From Patescibacteria group bacterium (GTDB lineage Bacteria > Patescibacteriota > Saccharimonadia > Saccharimonadales > UBA4665), in contig JARXKN010000001.1 in the NCBI GenBank assembly GCA_030271625.1, forward strand, positions 62,001 to 126,000: a stretch of 64,000 bases of DNA. Direction: 5' to 3'. A program made the translations under genes and the position numbers. How positions within the stretch are numbered: position 1 is the stretch's first letter; every line of letters starts with the position of its first letter. Below the pieces are notes generated by a model. That model saw only the letters and a list, made by a program, of their open reading frames with translations, made no database searches and was not told the DNA's origin. Below are positions 36,457-44,812 of the stretch, piece by piece.

Positions 36457-36485
36457 CAGTAGTTCCTTTCAAATTAGGGGTACGC

Positions 36486-36752
36486 TTATTTAACGGTAGC
36501 GAGAATATCTTCTTCTTTAACGAGGATGTACTCCGTACCATCGACTTTAATGTCGGTATTGCTGTAACTCTTATAAACAATCCGGTCACCAACTTTAACT
36601 TGGGTAGCGTCTTTGCCGACTGCTACAACTTTAGCGGTCTTGGGTTTTTCTGCTGACTTTTCAGGTAAATATAAACCGCTGGCAGTTTTAGTTTCGGCCT
36701 CTTCGCCCTGGGCTACAATGTAATCGCCTAACGGCTGTAGTGGTGTGCTCAT
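36486..36752 (-). CDS. groS: Co-chaperonin GroES
   Basis: GroES caps the GroEL ring. The 88-residue protein has the expected PLGDYIVAQ start, a mobile-loop region (AEETKTASGLYLPEKSAEKP), and the GDRIVYKSYS...EYILVKEEDILATV C-terminal half. An AAAAGGAGGAA ribosome-binding site lies just before the ATG. It is the first gene of the groES-groEL operon. Confidence 0.97.
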   Translation of the reverse strand: MSTPLQPLGDYIVAQGEEAETKTASGLYLPEKSAEKPKTAKVVAVGKDATQVKVGDRIVYKSYSNTDIKVDGTEYILVKEEDILATVK

Positions 36753-36774
36753 AATTCCTCCTTTTAAGCAGCAG

Positions 36775-36801
36775 TTAGCACTTAAGCATTGAGAGTGCTA
36801 A
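36775..36801 (-). promoter_or_regulatory. CIRCE operator for HrcA
   Basis: TTAGCACTT (36775-36783), nine bases, then GAGTGCTAA (36793-36801) matches the CIRCE consensus TTAGCACTC-N9-GAGTGCTAA with one mismatch. It lies 23 bases upstream of groES, downstream of a TATTAT -10-like box, where bound HrcA repressor would block transcription. No hrcA gene is in the window. Confidence 0.95.
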
Positions 36802-36851
36802 CTATCAGCACTTATAATACCCACGAGCCAATCGGAAGTCAAAAAGTTCGG

Positions 36852-37865
36852 CTACTCCCGGGAGCGTAACTTATGATCAGCGAAGACTTTTTCGTAGGCG
36901 ATAAGTAATTGCTCTAAATGGGGCGAGCGGCGTTCTATCAGCCCCTCTTTATACGGTCGAAATAAATGTCGGGCATAGCTTCTAAATTTGGCGGCGTTGG
37001 TATCAGGGCGGTCGCGAGCCGGTAAGCTACTAATAATAAACTCGTCAATCGATAGGCAAACGCTGGTGAAATCAGTGCTCATACTTTGCTTGATGCGTAA
37101 TTGAGCGGCGGCAACTTCTGACGGGTCACTGCTAGTTTCGGCCACTTCGGCCATAGCTAGCGAACTAATGGTCAGCTCAGGGTCGATAACTATCAAATCC
37201 CCTTTCTCTCCAAAACCAACGTTCTTAAACTCTAGGTCACCATGGAATAGCAACTCACTATGCAGCAGCGCCATGGTATTAACGGCAAATTCTAACTGAT
37301 CCCATTTTTCTGGGGTGCCTAACTCTTGCCACTCAACGGTATCCATAGTTGCCACCGGTTTTTCAAAGCGGGTTAATAAGTGGTCTGTCCCGCCATTAGC
37401 AGCCACTAAAAAGGCCGTCGGCTCAAATGTCGGTATGTCGAGCTTGCGCATATACTGGAACATCGCTAGTTCGCCCAATAAGGCGGCCCGATTTTTGGTT
37501 GGTTTAACAGCTACTTGGGACTCGCTACAGCCCGGCTCATCATCATGCCAATGCGACAGTAGTTTGCCAAAAAAGACTTCGTTATGCGATTTTTCTCGAC
37601 CGAGCCGGTGACCATGCTGGGTAATAAATGAATAGGCATCTGGTTTAGCACCATAATCTGTCAGCGCCTCCTCCGTGTCGGTACGATTCAGAAATAAACC
37701 GCTCGCTAATTTAATATCGGGACGAGTGTATTTGCCGGTGTGATTAATATGCTCAGTAACGTCGGGCAGCGAAAAGATTCTATGAGCTTGAACCGTACTT
37801 ATTTCGGACTGAAAAGTATCGATGGTCTGCGAACGCAGCCCAAGATCTCGTTCGATTTCAGCCAT
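36852..37865 (-). CDS. Protein-kinase-fold (APH/Kdo-kinase-like) protein
   Basis: The 337-residue protein has a kinase-like C-lobe signature: MALLHSELLFHGDLEFKNVGF (catalytic HGD...N) followed by LIVIDPE, where the metal-binding Asp is followed by Pro-Glu instead of Phe-Gly. The middle region reads LLTRFEKPVATMD, consistent with the hinge. This pattern fits small-molecule or lipopolysaccharide kinases of the APH/Kdo type more than Ser/Thr kinases. It overlaps the upstream 196-aa gene by 8 bases (ATGGCTGA), so the two are translated together. The substrate is unknown. Confidence 0.7.
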   Translation of the reverse strand: MAEIERDLGLRSQTIDTFQSEISTVQAHRIFSLPDVTEHINHTGKYTRPDIKLASGLFLNRTDTEEALTDYGAKPDAYSFITQHGHRLGREKSHNEVFFGKLLSHWHDDEPGCSESQVAVKPTKNRAALLGELAMFQYMRKLDIPTFEPTAFLVAANGGTDHLLTRFEKPVATMDTVEWQELGTPEKWDQLEFAVNTMALLHSELLFHGDLEFKNVGFGEKGDLIVIDPELTISSLAMAEVAETSSDPSEVAAAQLRIKQSMSTDFTSVCLSIDEFIISSLPARDRPDTNAAKFRSYARHLFRPYKEGLIERRSPHLEQLLIAYEKVFADHKLRSRE

Positions 37866-38448
37866 GCAGCAGACCTTCGGCGGTCATTTCCATCAGGTGG
37901 TGAATTTCGTTGTCGGTAAAGACATCAGACTTTTCCAACTCGATAGCGACCGAACCCAAAGCCTGACCAATTTTTTTATCGGGGTTAAGGACATAGGGCG
38001 GCGTCAGATAAATGTTGCCACCGTATAATTCATTTTCGTCGACGGCAAAAGCAAAACTATCCAGTACCGACCGCTCTTCACTGGATTGCGGAAAACCAAC
38101 CCCAGCCGTTTCTAACTGTTTGAAGACGGTGCCAAGTTTGTAGAACATCTCGCCGTAATTAGCAACGTCGCGGGCTACGAATCGCAATAAGCGTCGGACG
38201 GTGCGCGTCCCTTCTGGCACAGTCAGCCACAGTTCATCATCACGGTAAATACCAGAGAAGACGGGCAACCGCAGTTCGCTCAACTCCTCGTGTGACCGGG
38301 CGTCATTCTCATGAGCCGGCAAGCTAATTATTCGAGTACCTATCTCGTTAGAATAAAATTCTTTTAAGCGATTAGCAGGCGTTTGCAATAACCGACGGTT
38401 GGGCTCAATCGGTATTAAGACGCTAGGACTAGGGAATGATTCTGACAT
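37858..38448 (-). CDS. Hypothetical partner of the kinase-like protein, 196 aa
   Basis: I do not recognise a family with certainty. The second half (YGEMFYKLGTVFKQLETAGVGF, then NIYLTPPYVL) has the rhythm of a kinase C-lobe but lacks the HxD catalytic residues, so it may be a degenerate kinase-fold protein. It ends in TGA, one of only two TGA stops seen in the window, within the ATGGCTGA overlap with the kinase-like gene. A TGG-TATAAT extended -10 lies 11 bases before the start. Confidence 0.6.
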   Translation of the reverse strand: MSESFPSPSVLIPIEPNRRLLQTPANRLKEFYSNEIGTRIISLPAHENDARSHEELSELRLPVFSGIYRDDELWLTVPEGTRTVRRLLRFVARDVANYGEMFYKLGTVFKQLETAGVGFPQSSEERSVLDSFAFAVDENELYGGNIYLTPPYVLNPDKKIGQALGSVAIELEKSDVFTDNEIHHLMEMTAEGLLHG

Positions 38449-38509
38449 AATTTAACATGATTATACCATAAACACATTTATTAGGCAACCTGTTGTTACA
38501 CTGGTAGGC

Positions 38510-39373
38510 ATGCACACACCAATTAACTCCAAAGTAGTCATGTCGGACGCCCTTAACTTTGATGATTCGGCTGCCATTAACCCGTATATGGACAGTTCAG
38601 AACCAATCGATAGGGTTAAAGCCCAGGCAGAACACAACGCTATCCGCGCTGCGCTCGTGCAGGCGGGAGTTGAAGTCTTACCGGTTCCCTCGCCCGAAGG
38701 CTGCCAGGATGGCGTTTACACCGCCAACTGGGCGCTCGTACACGGCAACACGGCCATTATGTCGCGCCTACCGAACGCTCGGACAGCCGAAGAGCCGTAT
38801 GCCCGTCAGGTTTTAACAGATCTCGGCAAGACCATTGTAGAAGTCCCAGACGGTCTTCGCTTCAGCGGTCAAGGTGATGCCCTGCCCTGCGGCAATTATT
38901 TATTTACAGGCAGCTGTTATCGTACCGACCAAGCAGTCCATGAATTCTTAGCGCAGACCCTCGATTTAGACGTTATAAGCCTCCAAACGGTGCCTCAAAT
39001 GAACAGCCAAGGGCAAGTAGTAATCAATGCCAGTAGCGGGTGGGAAGACAGCTTTTTTTACGATATAGATTTAGCGCTGGCTGTGCTCCGAGCCGACCTA
39101 ATTGCCTGGTGTCCTGAAGCTTTTATGCCCGAAAGCCAGGAAAAACTGCGGGCTCTTCCAATTGAAAAGATAGAAATTAGTTTAGCCGAAGCCACCGAAG
39201 CCTTTGCCTGTAATCTGGTCTCAACTGGCGAAACGGTCATAATGAGCGCCCACGCACCAGAATTTCAAGCGGCTGTCGAAGCCCACGGGCTAAGGACAAT
39301 TACGCCAGAGATCTCTGAACTCGCCAAGGGCGGCGGCTACATTCGCTGCACCACACTGACGTTAGCTAACTAA
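38510..39373 (+). CDS. Arginine-deiminase-fold hydrolase, catalytic His replaced
   Basis: The 287-residue protein belongs to the amidinotransferase/DDAH superfamily, near CtlX and dimethylargininases. Visible signatures are QDGVYTANWALV, FSGQGDALPCGNYLFTG (acidic substrate-binding site), FACNLVSTGETVIMS and the C-terminal GGGYIRCTTL with the nucleophile Cys280. In related enzymes the catalytic His lies in a FYHLD-type motif; here it reads FYDID, with Asp185 in its place. Activity on arginine or citrulline is therefore uncertain. An extended -10 (TGT-TACACT) ends seven bases before the ATG. Confidence 0.8.
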   Translation: MHTPINSKVVMSDALNFDDSAAINPYMDSSEPIDRVKAQAEHNAIRAALVQAGVEVLPVPSPEGCQDGVYTANWALVHGNTAIMSRLPNARTAEEPYARQVLTDLGKTIVEVPDGLRFSGQGDALPCGNYLFTGSCYRTDQAVHEFLAQTLDLDVISLQTVPQMNSQGQVVINASSGWEDSFFYDIDLALAVLRADLIAWCPEAFMPESQEKLRALPIEKIEISLAEATEAFACNLVSTGETVIMSAHAPEFQAAVEAHGLRTITPEISELAKGGGYIRCTTLTLAN

Positions 39374-40107
39374 ACGTTTGTAATGTTTAGAACTTTTGTT
39401 TGATCTTCATGATCATAGATTGCTGCCAGCACAACTACTTGCTCGCCGTTTATTTTTCCTGGCAAAAGTACAAGTGCTCGATTGCGAGTACCTTGCACGT
39501 CAATTTTATAGGCCGGATAAGTGGTGTTAACCTTGCGTTGTTTGTTACGAGCCGCTCCGGGCGTGGCGTTGACGGGTCGAAGTTTACCACTGTTGCCTTT
39601 TAGTTCTTCTAAGAAACGTGGAATGCCGTTCGTCTTCAGTAAGTCCATTAGATAGTCGCTCACGCCCTCGGCTTCGAGGTGCGTATACGCGTCTTGGGTA
39701 ACACGGTGTTCACCAATAATTGATGCGAAATAAAAAGCCGTACTGTCATTAGGGTTGCGCTCAACCGGAACTGTAATAGTGCCCTTACCAATCAGCCAAC
39801 CGATTTTGTCGCAGTCAACGGCTATTGTTTGTTCAGATTCGCGCTCCGCTATTACGGTTTGGGTATGTTCATTATAAGATTTTGCCTGGGCAATATCGGC
39901 ATCAGCCTGGCGCTGAACCTGTTCACTCAAGGCCATTTCGCCAGCTAGCTGGGCTACTTCAGCTCGCCGTTCGGGCATGTCGCTCGCCACAGCTTCAGCA
40001 AATAAGTCACCAACTACCATTTGCTCGTCAAGACTGAGGCTCGTTAAATCGATGACGCTGGGATCCGCTGGCTGCGGGACTTTGTTGGCTAAATTATCAT
40101 GTTGCAT
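39370..40107 (-). CDS. Hypothetical protein with possible RelE-like C-terminus, 245 aa
   Basis: No firm family. Residues ~20-95 are helical and charged. The last ~90 residues (IPRFLEELKGNSGKLRPV, then AYKIDVQGTRNRALVLLPGKINGEQVVVLAAIYDHED) resemble the strand order of RelE/HigB toxins. This is a weak resemblance, and the catalytic residues of RelE cannot be confirmed. It lies 38 bases after the 84-aa gene on the same strand and overlaps the end of the deiminase-fold gene by 4 bases. Confidence 0.5.
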   Translation of the reverse strand: MQHDNLANKVPQPADPSVIDLTSLSLDEQMVVGDLFAEAVASDMPERRAEVAQLAGEMALSEQVQRQADADIAQAKSYNEHTQTVIAERESEQTIAVDCDKIGWLIGKGTITVPVERNPNDSTAFYFASIIGEHRVTQDAYTHLEAEGVSDYLMDLLKTNGIPRFLEELKGNSGKLRPVNATPGAARNKQRKVNTTYPAYKIDVQGTRNRALVLLPGKINGEQVVVLAAIYDHEDQTKVLNITNV

Positions 40108-40145
40108 AGTGTTTATTATTACTTACTTTTATATACATTAGCACG

Positions 40146-40400
40146 TTATTGTGGTTTTGTAAACGTAGGGGTTTTGAAGGCCTCCTCGGTTAGCTTCGCA
40201 AGTAACTCATTTTTGCCTAAGATGATCGCAACTTTCTTACCAAATTCAATTTGATCTTCTAGTGGATCAAGATGGGTCGGTCGGCTTTTTTCGGTCTCTA
40301 GCAACTCAGCATTGAGCTCCAGTTGGGTTTCATGTATCCAGTTTTGGACGGTAAAATCTTCCGGAGTTGGGGCGGGGTTAGCTGATGATTCAGGGCTCAT
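40146..40400 (-). CDS. Small hypothetical protein, 84 aa
   Basis: This is an acidic, helix-rich 84-residue protein (NWIHETQLELNAELLETEK, then FGKKVAIILGKNELLAKLTEEAF) with no membrane segment. An extended -10 (TGG-TAGAAT) ends eight bases before the ATG. It is upstream of, and probably co-transcribed with, the 245-aa gene; its small size and acidity would suit an antitoxin, but no DNA-binding motif is visible, so that is speculation. Confidence 0.55.
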   Translation of the reverse strand: MSPESSANPAPTPEDFTVQNWIHETQLELNAELLETEKSRPTHLDPLEDQIEFGKKVAIILGKNELLAKLTEEAFKTPTFTKPQ

Positions 40401-40431
40401 ATCAACTTATTCTACCATAATTCTACTAACT

Positions 40432-41739
40432 TTACAAAGGTTGCGCAGTTGTTTGGAGTGCTGCTCGGGTGGTTGCAATTTCGTCCCAAGGATTTTCGCC
40501 GTTGGCGCGTTCGATGGTCTTTTCGTGGCCTTTACCGAGCAGAATGACCGTGTCGCCAGGAGCCGCTCGCTTAATCGCAAAGTTTATCGCCTCCGTTCGG
40601 TCGAGTACCAGAAACAGGTCACGGTCACGGATTTTACCGGCCCGTTCAGCTCCGGCGGCAATTTGATTTAAGATTTCTAGGCCATCAACATCGCGGTCAT
40701 CCTCTTCGGTCAGAATAACTTCATCACAATACCGGCCAGCTAGTTCACCCTGTACTGCGCGTTTGGTTTCATCGCGGCGCCCGGCTGAACCAAACATCGC
40801 AATTAATTTGCCTTTAACCACTGGCTTTAAGTCCTTAAACAATTTTTCGAAACTATCCGGCGTATGGGCAAAGTCGACAATGACATCAAAATCTTGGCCT
40901 TCGGTAATCCGGGTCATGCGGCCTTCCACGCCTGGCAAAGCTGCTATGCCCTGCTCTATTTGCTGTTGGCTTAAACCAAGCTGCTGTCCGACACAGATGG
41001 CAGCAAGTGAGTTATAGACGTTGAAGCTGCCCGGCAAATTGCAGTGGATATGATACGCCACATCATTAATTTGCACATCATAGTCGACTCCTGAGGGGGC
41101 TAGGACAACATTAGTAGCTCTGATATCGCCGGCCGTCACCCCGTAGGTAAGCGGGTGGGCAACGTCACTAGCAAACAGAGCGGCGCTGGGATCCTCGGCG
41201 TTAATAATTCCCAGTTGCATACCAGCTTTATTCTTATTCGCTAACTTGAAGAGTTTGCGTTTGGCATCACGATAGCGCTCAAAAGTGCGGTGATAATCAA
41301 GGTGTTCGTGAGTAACGTTAGTCATAACAGCTACGCTATATGGCACTCCAAAAACGCGGTTTTGAGCCAGGGCGTGGCTGGTGGTCTCTAGCACGAGCCA
41401 TTCAATACCCTGCCCTTTCATCCATTTTAAACGCTCCATCAGTTCGGGGACGCTAACGTTGGTCATGTGATGAATTTGCGGCTTGATGTCGGCCCCGACG
41501 CCGTAGCCAACAGTGGTCATAAGACCAACTTTAAAACCAGCTTCGTGCAGCATGCGATGGATGAGATAGCTAGTAGACGTCTTACCATTAGTACCGGTGA
41601 CACCAATAACGTTTAGTCCCCGGCCCGGAAAACCGTTAATGGTGTTGAGTAATACCGACTCAACTAAGTGGCCGTACGGTTCGACAGCCCCATACAAATT
41701 ATCCGGAATAAGATTTTTAACGATTTTTCGTGGATTCAT
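40432..41739 (-). CDS. murE: Mur ligase, MurE type
   Basis: MurE adds the third amino acid to UDP-MurNAc-dipeptide in peptidoglycan synthesis. The 435-residue protein has the P-loop VTGTNGKTS, the ETTSHAL and TNVTHEHLDYHRTF motifs, the PGSFNVYNSLAAI segment and the C-terminal LLGKGHEKT. It is shorter than usual: the N-terminal UDP-binding domain is reduced to about 50 residues. The side-chain specificity motif (DNPR in diaminopimelate-adding enzymes) reads EEDDRDVDG, so the amino acid added cannot be predicted. The start at 41739 follows TATACT by seven bases. Confidence 0.9.
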   Translation of the reverse strand: MNPRKIVKNLIPDNLYGAVEPYGHLVESVLLNTINGFPGRGLNVIGVTGTNGKTSTSYLIHRMLHEAGFKVGLMTTVGYGVGADIKPQIHHMTNVSVPELMERLKWMKGQGIEWLVLETTSHALAQNRVFGVPYSVAVMTNVTHEHLDYHRTFERYRDAKRKLFKLANKNKAGMQLGIINAEDPSAALFASDVAHPLTYGVTAGDIRATNVVLAPSGVDYDVQINDVAYHIHCNLPGSFNVYNSLAAICVGQQLGLSQQQIEQGIAALPGVEGRMTRITEGQDFDVIVDFAHTPDSFEKLFKDLKPVVKGKLIAMFGSAGRRDETKRAVQGELAGRYCDEVILTEEDDRDVDGLEILNQIAAGAERAGKIRDRDLFLVLDRTEAINFAIKRAAPGDTVILLGKGHEKTIERANGENPWDEIATTRAALQTTAQPL

Positions 41740-41757
41740 ATCCACTAGTATAGCGGA

Positions 41758-43629
41758 CTACCCGTCAGGGTTGCTGGCTTTTAACCAAGCAGCGATGGCG
41801 GCGCGCGCGGGGGTAATATCGGCGACTGGTCGTTCCTTGAGTTCCATGCCTGCTCGTCCACCAAATATCGCTACTTGCAGCCTGTCTTTGGGGGTTGGTG
41901 CCGTACGTTGCCTGTGACGTTGCTCGAGAATAGTCTTGAGTCCGGCATGAGCCGCAAGTAATAGTTTGGCATTCTCAGACTTCTTTAGATCGTCATCGTG
42001 TAGGCCTCGAGCCGCTTCAACCATGTCTTCGGTGCCGCCAAAATGAGCTACGGTATCAATGTTCTGAAGCGAGCGGATGATAAAAACGTCGGATGCGAAA
42101 TATTTGGCGGAGGTGGCTGCTTGCGGGCTGGTCAACCATGGCATGCCACTAGGGTTATGCACATTGAGCTTTGGGTCGCTTAACATATCAGTCATTAGAC
42201 CCGTGCCGTAGCTTTCTACAAGTGTGGTCAGCTTCATCCAGAATCCGGGATGCGCAGCTTTGTTAATTGCCTCAATAAAGCGCATTCGATGCGTTCCTGA
42301 CGCACCTCCAGGCATGACGCGATCAGTAAACGCCCTAAAAGCCAGCTTCTCTGCTTCGGCCGGCTTGAGACCTGCAGCCTGCCAGTCGAGCCTCTCAAAG
42401 AGAGTGTCAATCAGTATGCGGAACTCAGGATAGGCAACTAAGATTCTATCCGTAAGCTCTTCGGTCTTTTTTGTAGTGCCTATCTGACGGGGCTCGATAC
42501 TCGTCTCAGTCCACGCAGATCTTTCTCTGAGCGTCCTGTCTCGTGGCAATGATTTATAGTCTAAGACCTCGGCAGCCATCAGTTGGGCCAGCTTTTCTGT
42601 CATTCCCTCGAACCAGAACTTCGGCCATGACTGTCGGATGCTTACGTGTTCCTCGACAATAGTACTTTCAGCGAGATCATGCTGCTTTGAAAGATGGTAA
42701 TACTCGTTTGTGCTGTAGTGGATGAGTTCATGAAACAACGTTTTTAAGATACGAGCCTCGTTGGCGTCATCATTAAACCTGACAAGAGGGTTGTCTTCAC
42801 CGACTGTTGCGAACAGCTTAGAGACCGTCCGTGCATCTCGATTCATAACGTGGTTGGCGCTAAACGGATCGATGCTTACGGTTCGATCCTCAGGGTCCAT
42901 CATGCCAAATATTTCTGCTTCCCAGATCTGGCTATTCAAGATTGAGGTGATTGGATCGGTGATACGAACCGGTGCCTTCCTGGCGTCTTCGGCAAATCGG
43001 CGGCGAGTTTCTGCAGGCAACAGTGCCTTTAGTTTGGGTGAGTCGAGTGCTTCAACGTAGCGCTCACGCCAACCATCAATTTTGTCAGCCCATTTTTCTT
43101 CGGTAATTCGAGCCGTTATGGCATAGGCGTAATAATTGAGAAAATCTTCGGTTTCAGATGCCGAACCAGACTGTTCATCATTGAAATTCACTTCCGGACT
43201 AAGGACTCGATAGTCCTGAATTAGGTCTTTAATGTAGCCAATGCGAAGATCAGCCTCCCCATCTAAATGCTCGGTGTCGTGGAGTAAGTTGGCAATATCA
43301 CGCATGTCCTTAAATTTGTTTTTTAACAGATAGTATTCGGCACATTCGTCGTCGTCCATATCATAGAATCCACCACTGTTTTCAAAGCACTCTAGTTCAT
43401 GGCTCGTATCGGCAAGTGACATTTCTTGCAAGGATTCACAATACGTCAGTTCGCTAAGCCGCTCTAAGACACCAGGCGTATCATCAACTACCTCAGGAGC
43501 ATGGTCCTGAACCAACAAACTCGGGCGAGTGGTGCCAACAATATTATCGGTCTGATGCTTTTGCTCGACATGCGCCGGCGCAACGAGTCTTACATCAATG
43601 AGTTCAGGACTTATTTCGTAATTTGACAT
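41758..43629 (-). CDS. Putative zinc metallopeptidase, 623 aa
   Basis: No named family is recognised. A central HELIH zinc-binding motif (within ILKTLFHELIHYSTNEYY) is followed about 45 residues later by FWFEGMTEKLAQ, whose Glu is a good third zinc ligand, giving a gluzincin-like arrangement. No signal peptide or membrane segment is seen, so the protein is probably cytoplasmic. The first ~190 residues are acidic and rich in Asp and Glu. The start at 43629 is chosen because an extended -10 (TGC-TACGAT) ends seven bases upstream. It diverges from tsaD. Confidence 0.65.
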   Translation of the reverse strand: MSNYEISPELIDVRLVAPAHVEQKHQTDNIVGTTRPSLLVQDHAPEVVDDTPGVLERLSELTYCESLQEMSLADTSHELECFENSGGFYDMDDDECAEYYLLKNKFKDMRDIANLLHDTEHLDGEADLRIGYIKDLIQDYRVLSPEVNFNDEQSGSASETEDFLNYYAYAITARITEEKWADKIDGWRERYVEALDSPKLKALLPAETRRRFAEDARKAPVRITDPITSILNSQIWEAEIFGMMDPEDRTVSIDPFSANHVMNRDARTVSKLFATVGEDNPLVRFNDDANEARILKTLFHELIHYSTNEYYHLSKQHDLAESTIVEEHVSIRQSWPKFWFEGMTEKLAQLMAAEVLDYKSLPRDRTLRERSAWTETSIEPRQIGTTKKTEELTDRILVAYPEFRILIDTLFERLDWQAAGLKPAEAEKLAFRAFTDRVMPGGASGTHRMRFIEAINKAAHPGFWMKLTTLVESYGTGLMTDMLSDPKLNVHNPSGMPWLTSPQAATSAKYFASDVFIIRSLQNIDTVAHFGGTEDMVEAARGLHDDDLKKSENAKLLLAAHAGLKTILEQRHRQRTAPTPKDRLQVAIFGGRAGMELKERPVADITPARAAIAAWLKASNPDG

Positions 43630-43682
43630 AAAGACTATCGTAGCATATTTCTTATGTTTATACAAATGCTATACTGGGGTGA

Positions 43683-44741
43683 ATGAGAGTTTTAGGTATC
43701 GAAACGAGCTGCGACGAGACAGCGGCGGCGGTCGTTGAAGACGGCCAGAAGCTGCTAAGTAACGTCATCTTGAGCAGTATGGATTTACATGCGCAATACG
43801 GTGGCGTGGTGCCGGAGATTGCGGCTCGTAGCCATATTGAAGCCATCATGCCGGTTATCGACCAGGCCCTTACCGAAGCAAAGTGTAGCTGGGATGACAT
43901 TGATGCCATTGCTGTCACCTACGGCGCTGGCCTAGGCGGCAGTCTGTTAATCGGCGTTCTGACGGCTCGGACGCTCGCAATTTCACGTGAAAAGCCGCTC
44001 TACGCCATTAATCATGTGGTGGGGCATGTCTACGCTAACTTCTTGACGTCCACTGCTCTGCCCGGTTATTCGATGCGAGCACAACAGCCAGTCTTCCCTA
44101 TGTTAGCGATTATTGTTTCGGGCGGGCACAGTCAATTTGCGCTATTCCAAGACCACTTCAGTTATGAGCTACTCGGCCAGACGCAGGACGATGCGATTGG
44201 CGAGGCCTTTGATAAAGTCGCTAAGATTGTTGGCCTGCCCTACCCTGGCGGTCCTTCGGTGGCCAAAGCCGCCCTACAAGGTGACGCCTACGCCTACCAA
44301 CTGCCAAAAGCCAAGGTCGGACGCTATGACTTTAGCTTCTCAGGCCTCAAAACAGCCGTTTTAAGGCTAGCTCAGGCCGAAATAGGGGAAAGTTACAACT
44401 TCCCTTCCACGAAACTGCCACAGCGGCTGTCTGTAGCTCAGAAGCACGATATTGCCGCCAGCTTTCAACGTATAGCCATAGAGACTATTGTTGATAAGGC
44501 TAAACTGGCTTATGCAGAATTCCAACCAGCCAGCGTCGTGATTGCTGGCGGTGTAGCGGCTAGTTCAGAGTTACGGCGTCAATTATCAGCTGCCCTGCCG
44601 CTCTCTATTGGGTACCCCGACAGCAAACTATGTACTGATAATGCGGCTATGATTGCCACTCTCGGATACTTTCACGTGAAATGTGGTCAGCCGATAGCCG
44701 ATCCATATTCACTCGATATCGCCCCGAATCTCAGTATGTAA
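43683..44741 (+). CDS. tsaD: tRNA N6-threonylcarbamoyladenosine synthase subunit TsaD
   Basis: TsaD transfers the threonylcarbamoyl group to A37 of ANN-decoding tRNAs. The 352-residue protein has the family landmarks: LGIETSCDETAAAVVEDG, GGVVPEIAARSHIE, the metal-binding INHVVGHVYANF, IIVSGGHSQFALF, GEAFDKVAKIVGLPYPGGP and VIAGGVAASSELR. Length is normal. An extended -10 (TGC-TATACT) ends seven bases before the ATG. The gene contains two of three parS-like palindromes. Confidence 0.97.
   Translation: MRVLGIETSCDETAAAVVEDGQKLLSNVILSSMDLHAQYGGVVPEIAARSHIEAIMPVIDQALTEAKCSWDDIDAIAVTYGAGLGGSLLIGVLTARTLAISREKPLYAINHVVGHVYANFLTSTALPGYSMRAQQPVFPMLAIIVSGGHSQFALFQDHFSYELLGQTQDDAIGEAFDKVAKIVGLPYPGGPSVAKAALQGDAYAYQLPKAKVGRYDFSFSGLKTAVLRLAQAEIGESYNFPSTKLPQRLSVAQKHDIAASFQRIAIETIVDKAKLAYAEFQPASVVIAGGVAASSELRRQLSAALPLSIGYPDSKLCTDNAAMIATLGYFHVKCGQPIADPYSLDIAPNLSM
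43981..43992. promoter_or_regulatory. parS-like palindrome 1 (inside tsaD)
   Basis: TTTCACGTGAAA matches the 12-base core of the bacterial parS consensus (TGTTTCACGTGAAACA); the two bases on each flank differ. It lies within the tsaD coding sequence. ParB binding is inferred from the match and from clustering with two further copies. Confidence 0.7.
44670..44681. promoter_or_regulatory. parS-like palindrome 2 (end of tsaD)
   Basis: This is a second exact copy of the 12-base core TTTCACGTGAAA, near the 3' end of tsaD and 69 bases before copy 3. Confidence 0.7.
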
Positions 44742-44748
44742 TCAAAGA

Positions 44749-44764
44749 GTTTTCACGTGAAAAC
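44749..44764. promoter_or_regulatory. parS-like palindrome 3 (tsaD-valS gap)
   Basis: GTTTTCACGTGAAAAC is a perfect 16-base palindrome containing the same parS core, in the 71-base gap between tsaD and valS. As the only non-coding copy it is the least likely to be explained by protein sequence. Confidence 0.75.
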
Positions 44765-44812
44765 CGGGCAGGGTAGCGCCAGCCGTTACAGAGGTGGTAT
44801 GATAGTAAGCAT

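Noticed and set aside
37858-37860. Scarcity of TGA stops considered as evidence for UGA recoding
   Set aside because: All long genes are full-length under the standard code with no in-frame TGA, and TGA ends at least two genes, so recoding is not supported.
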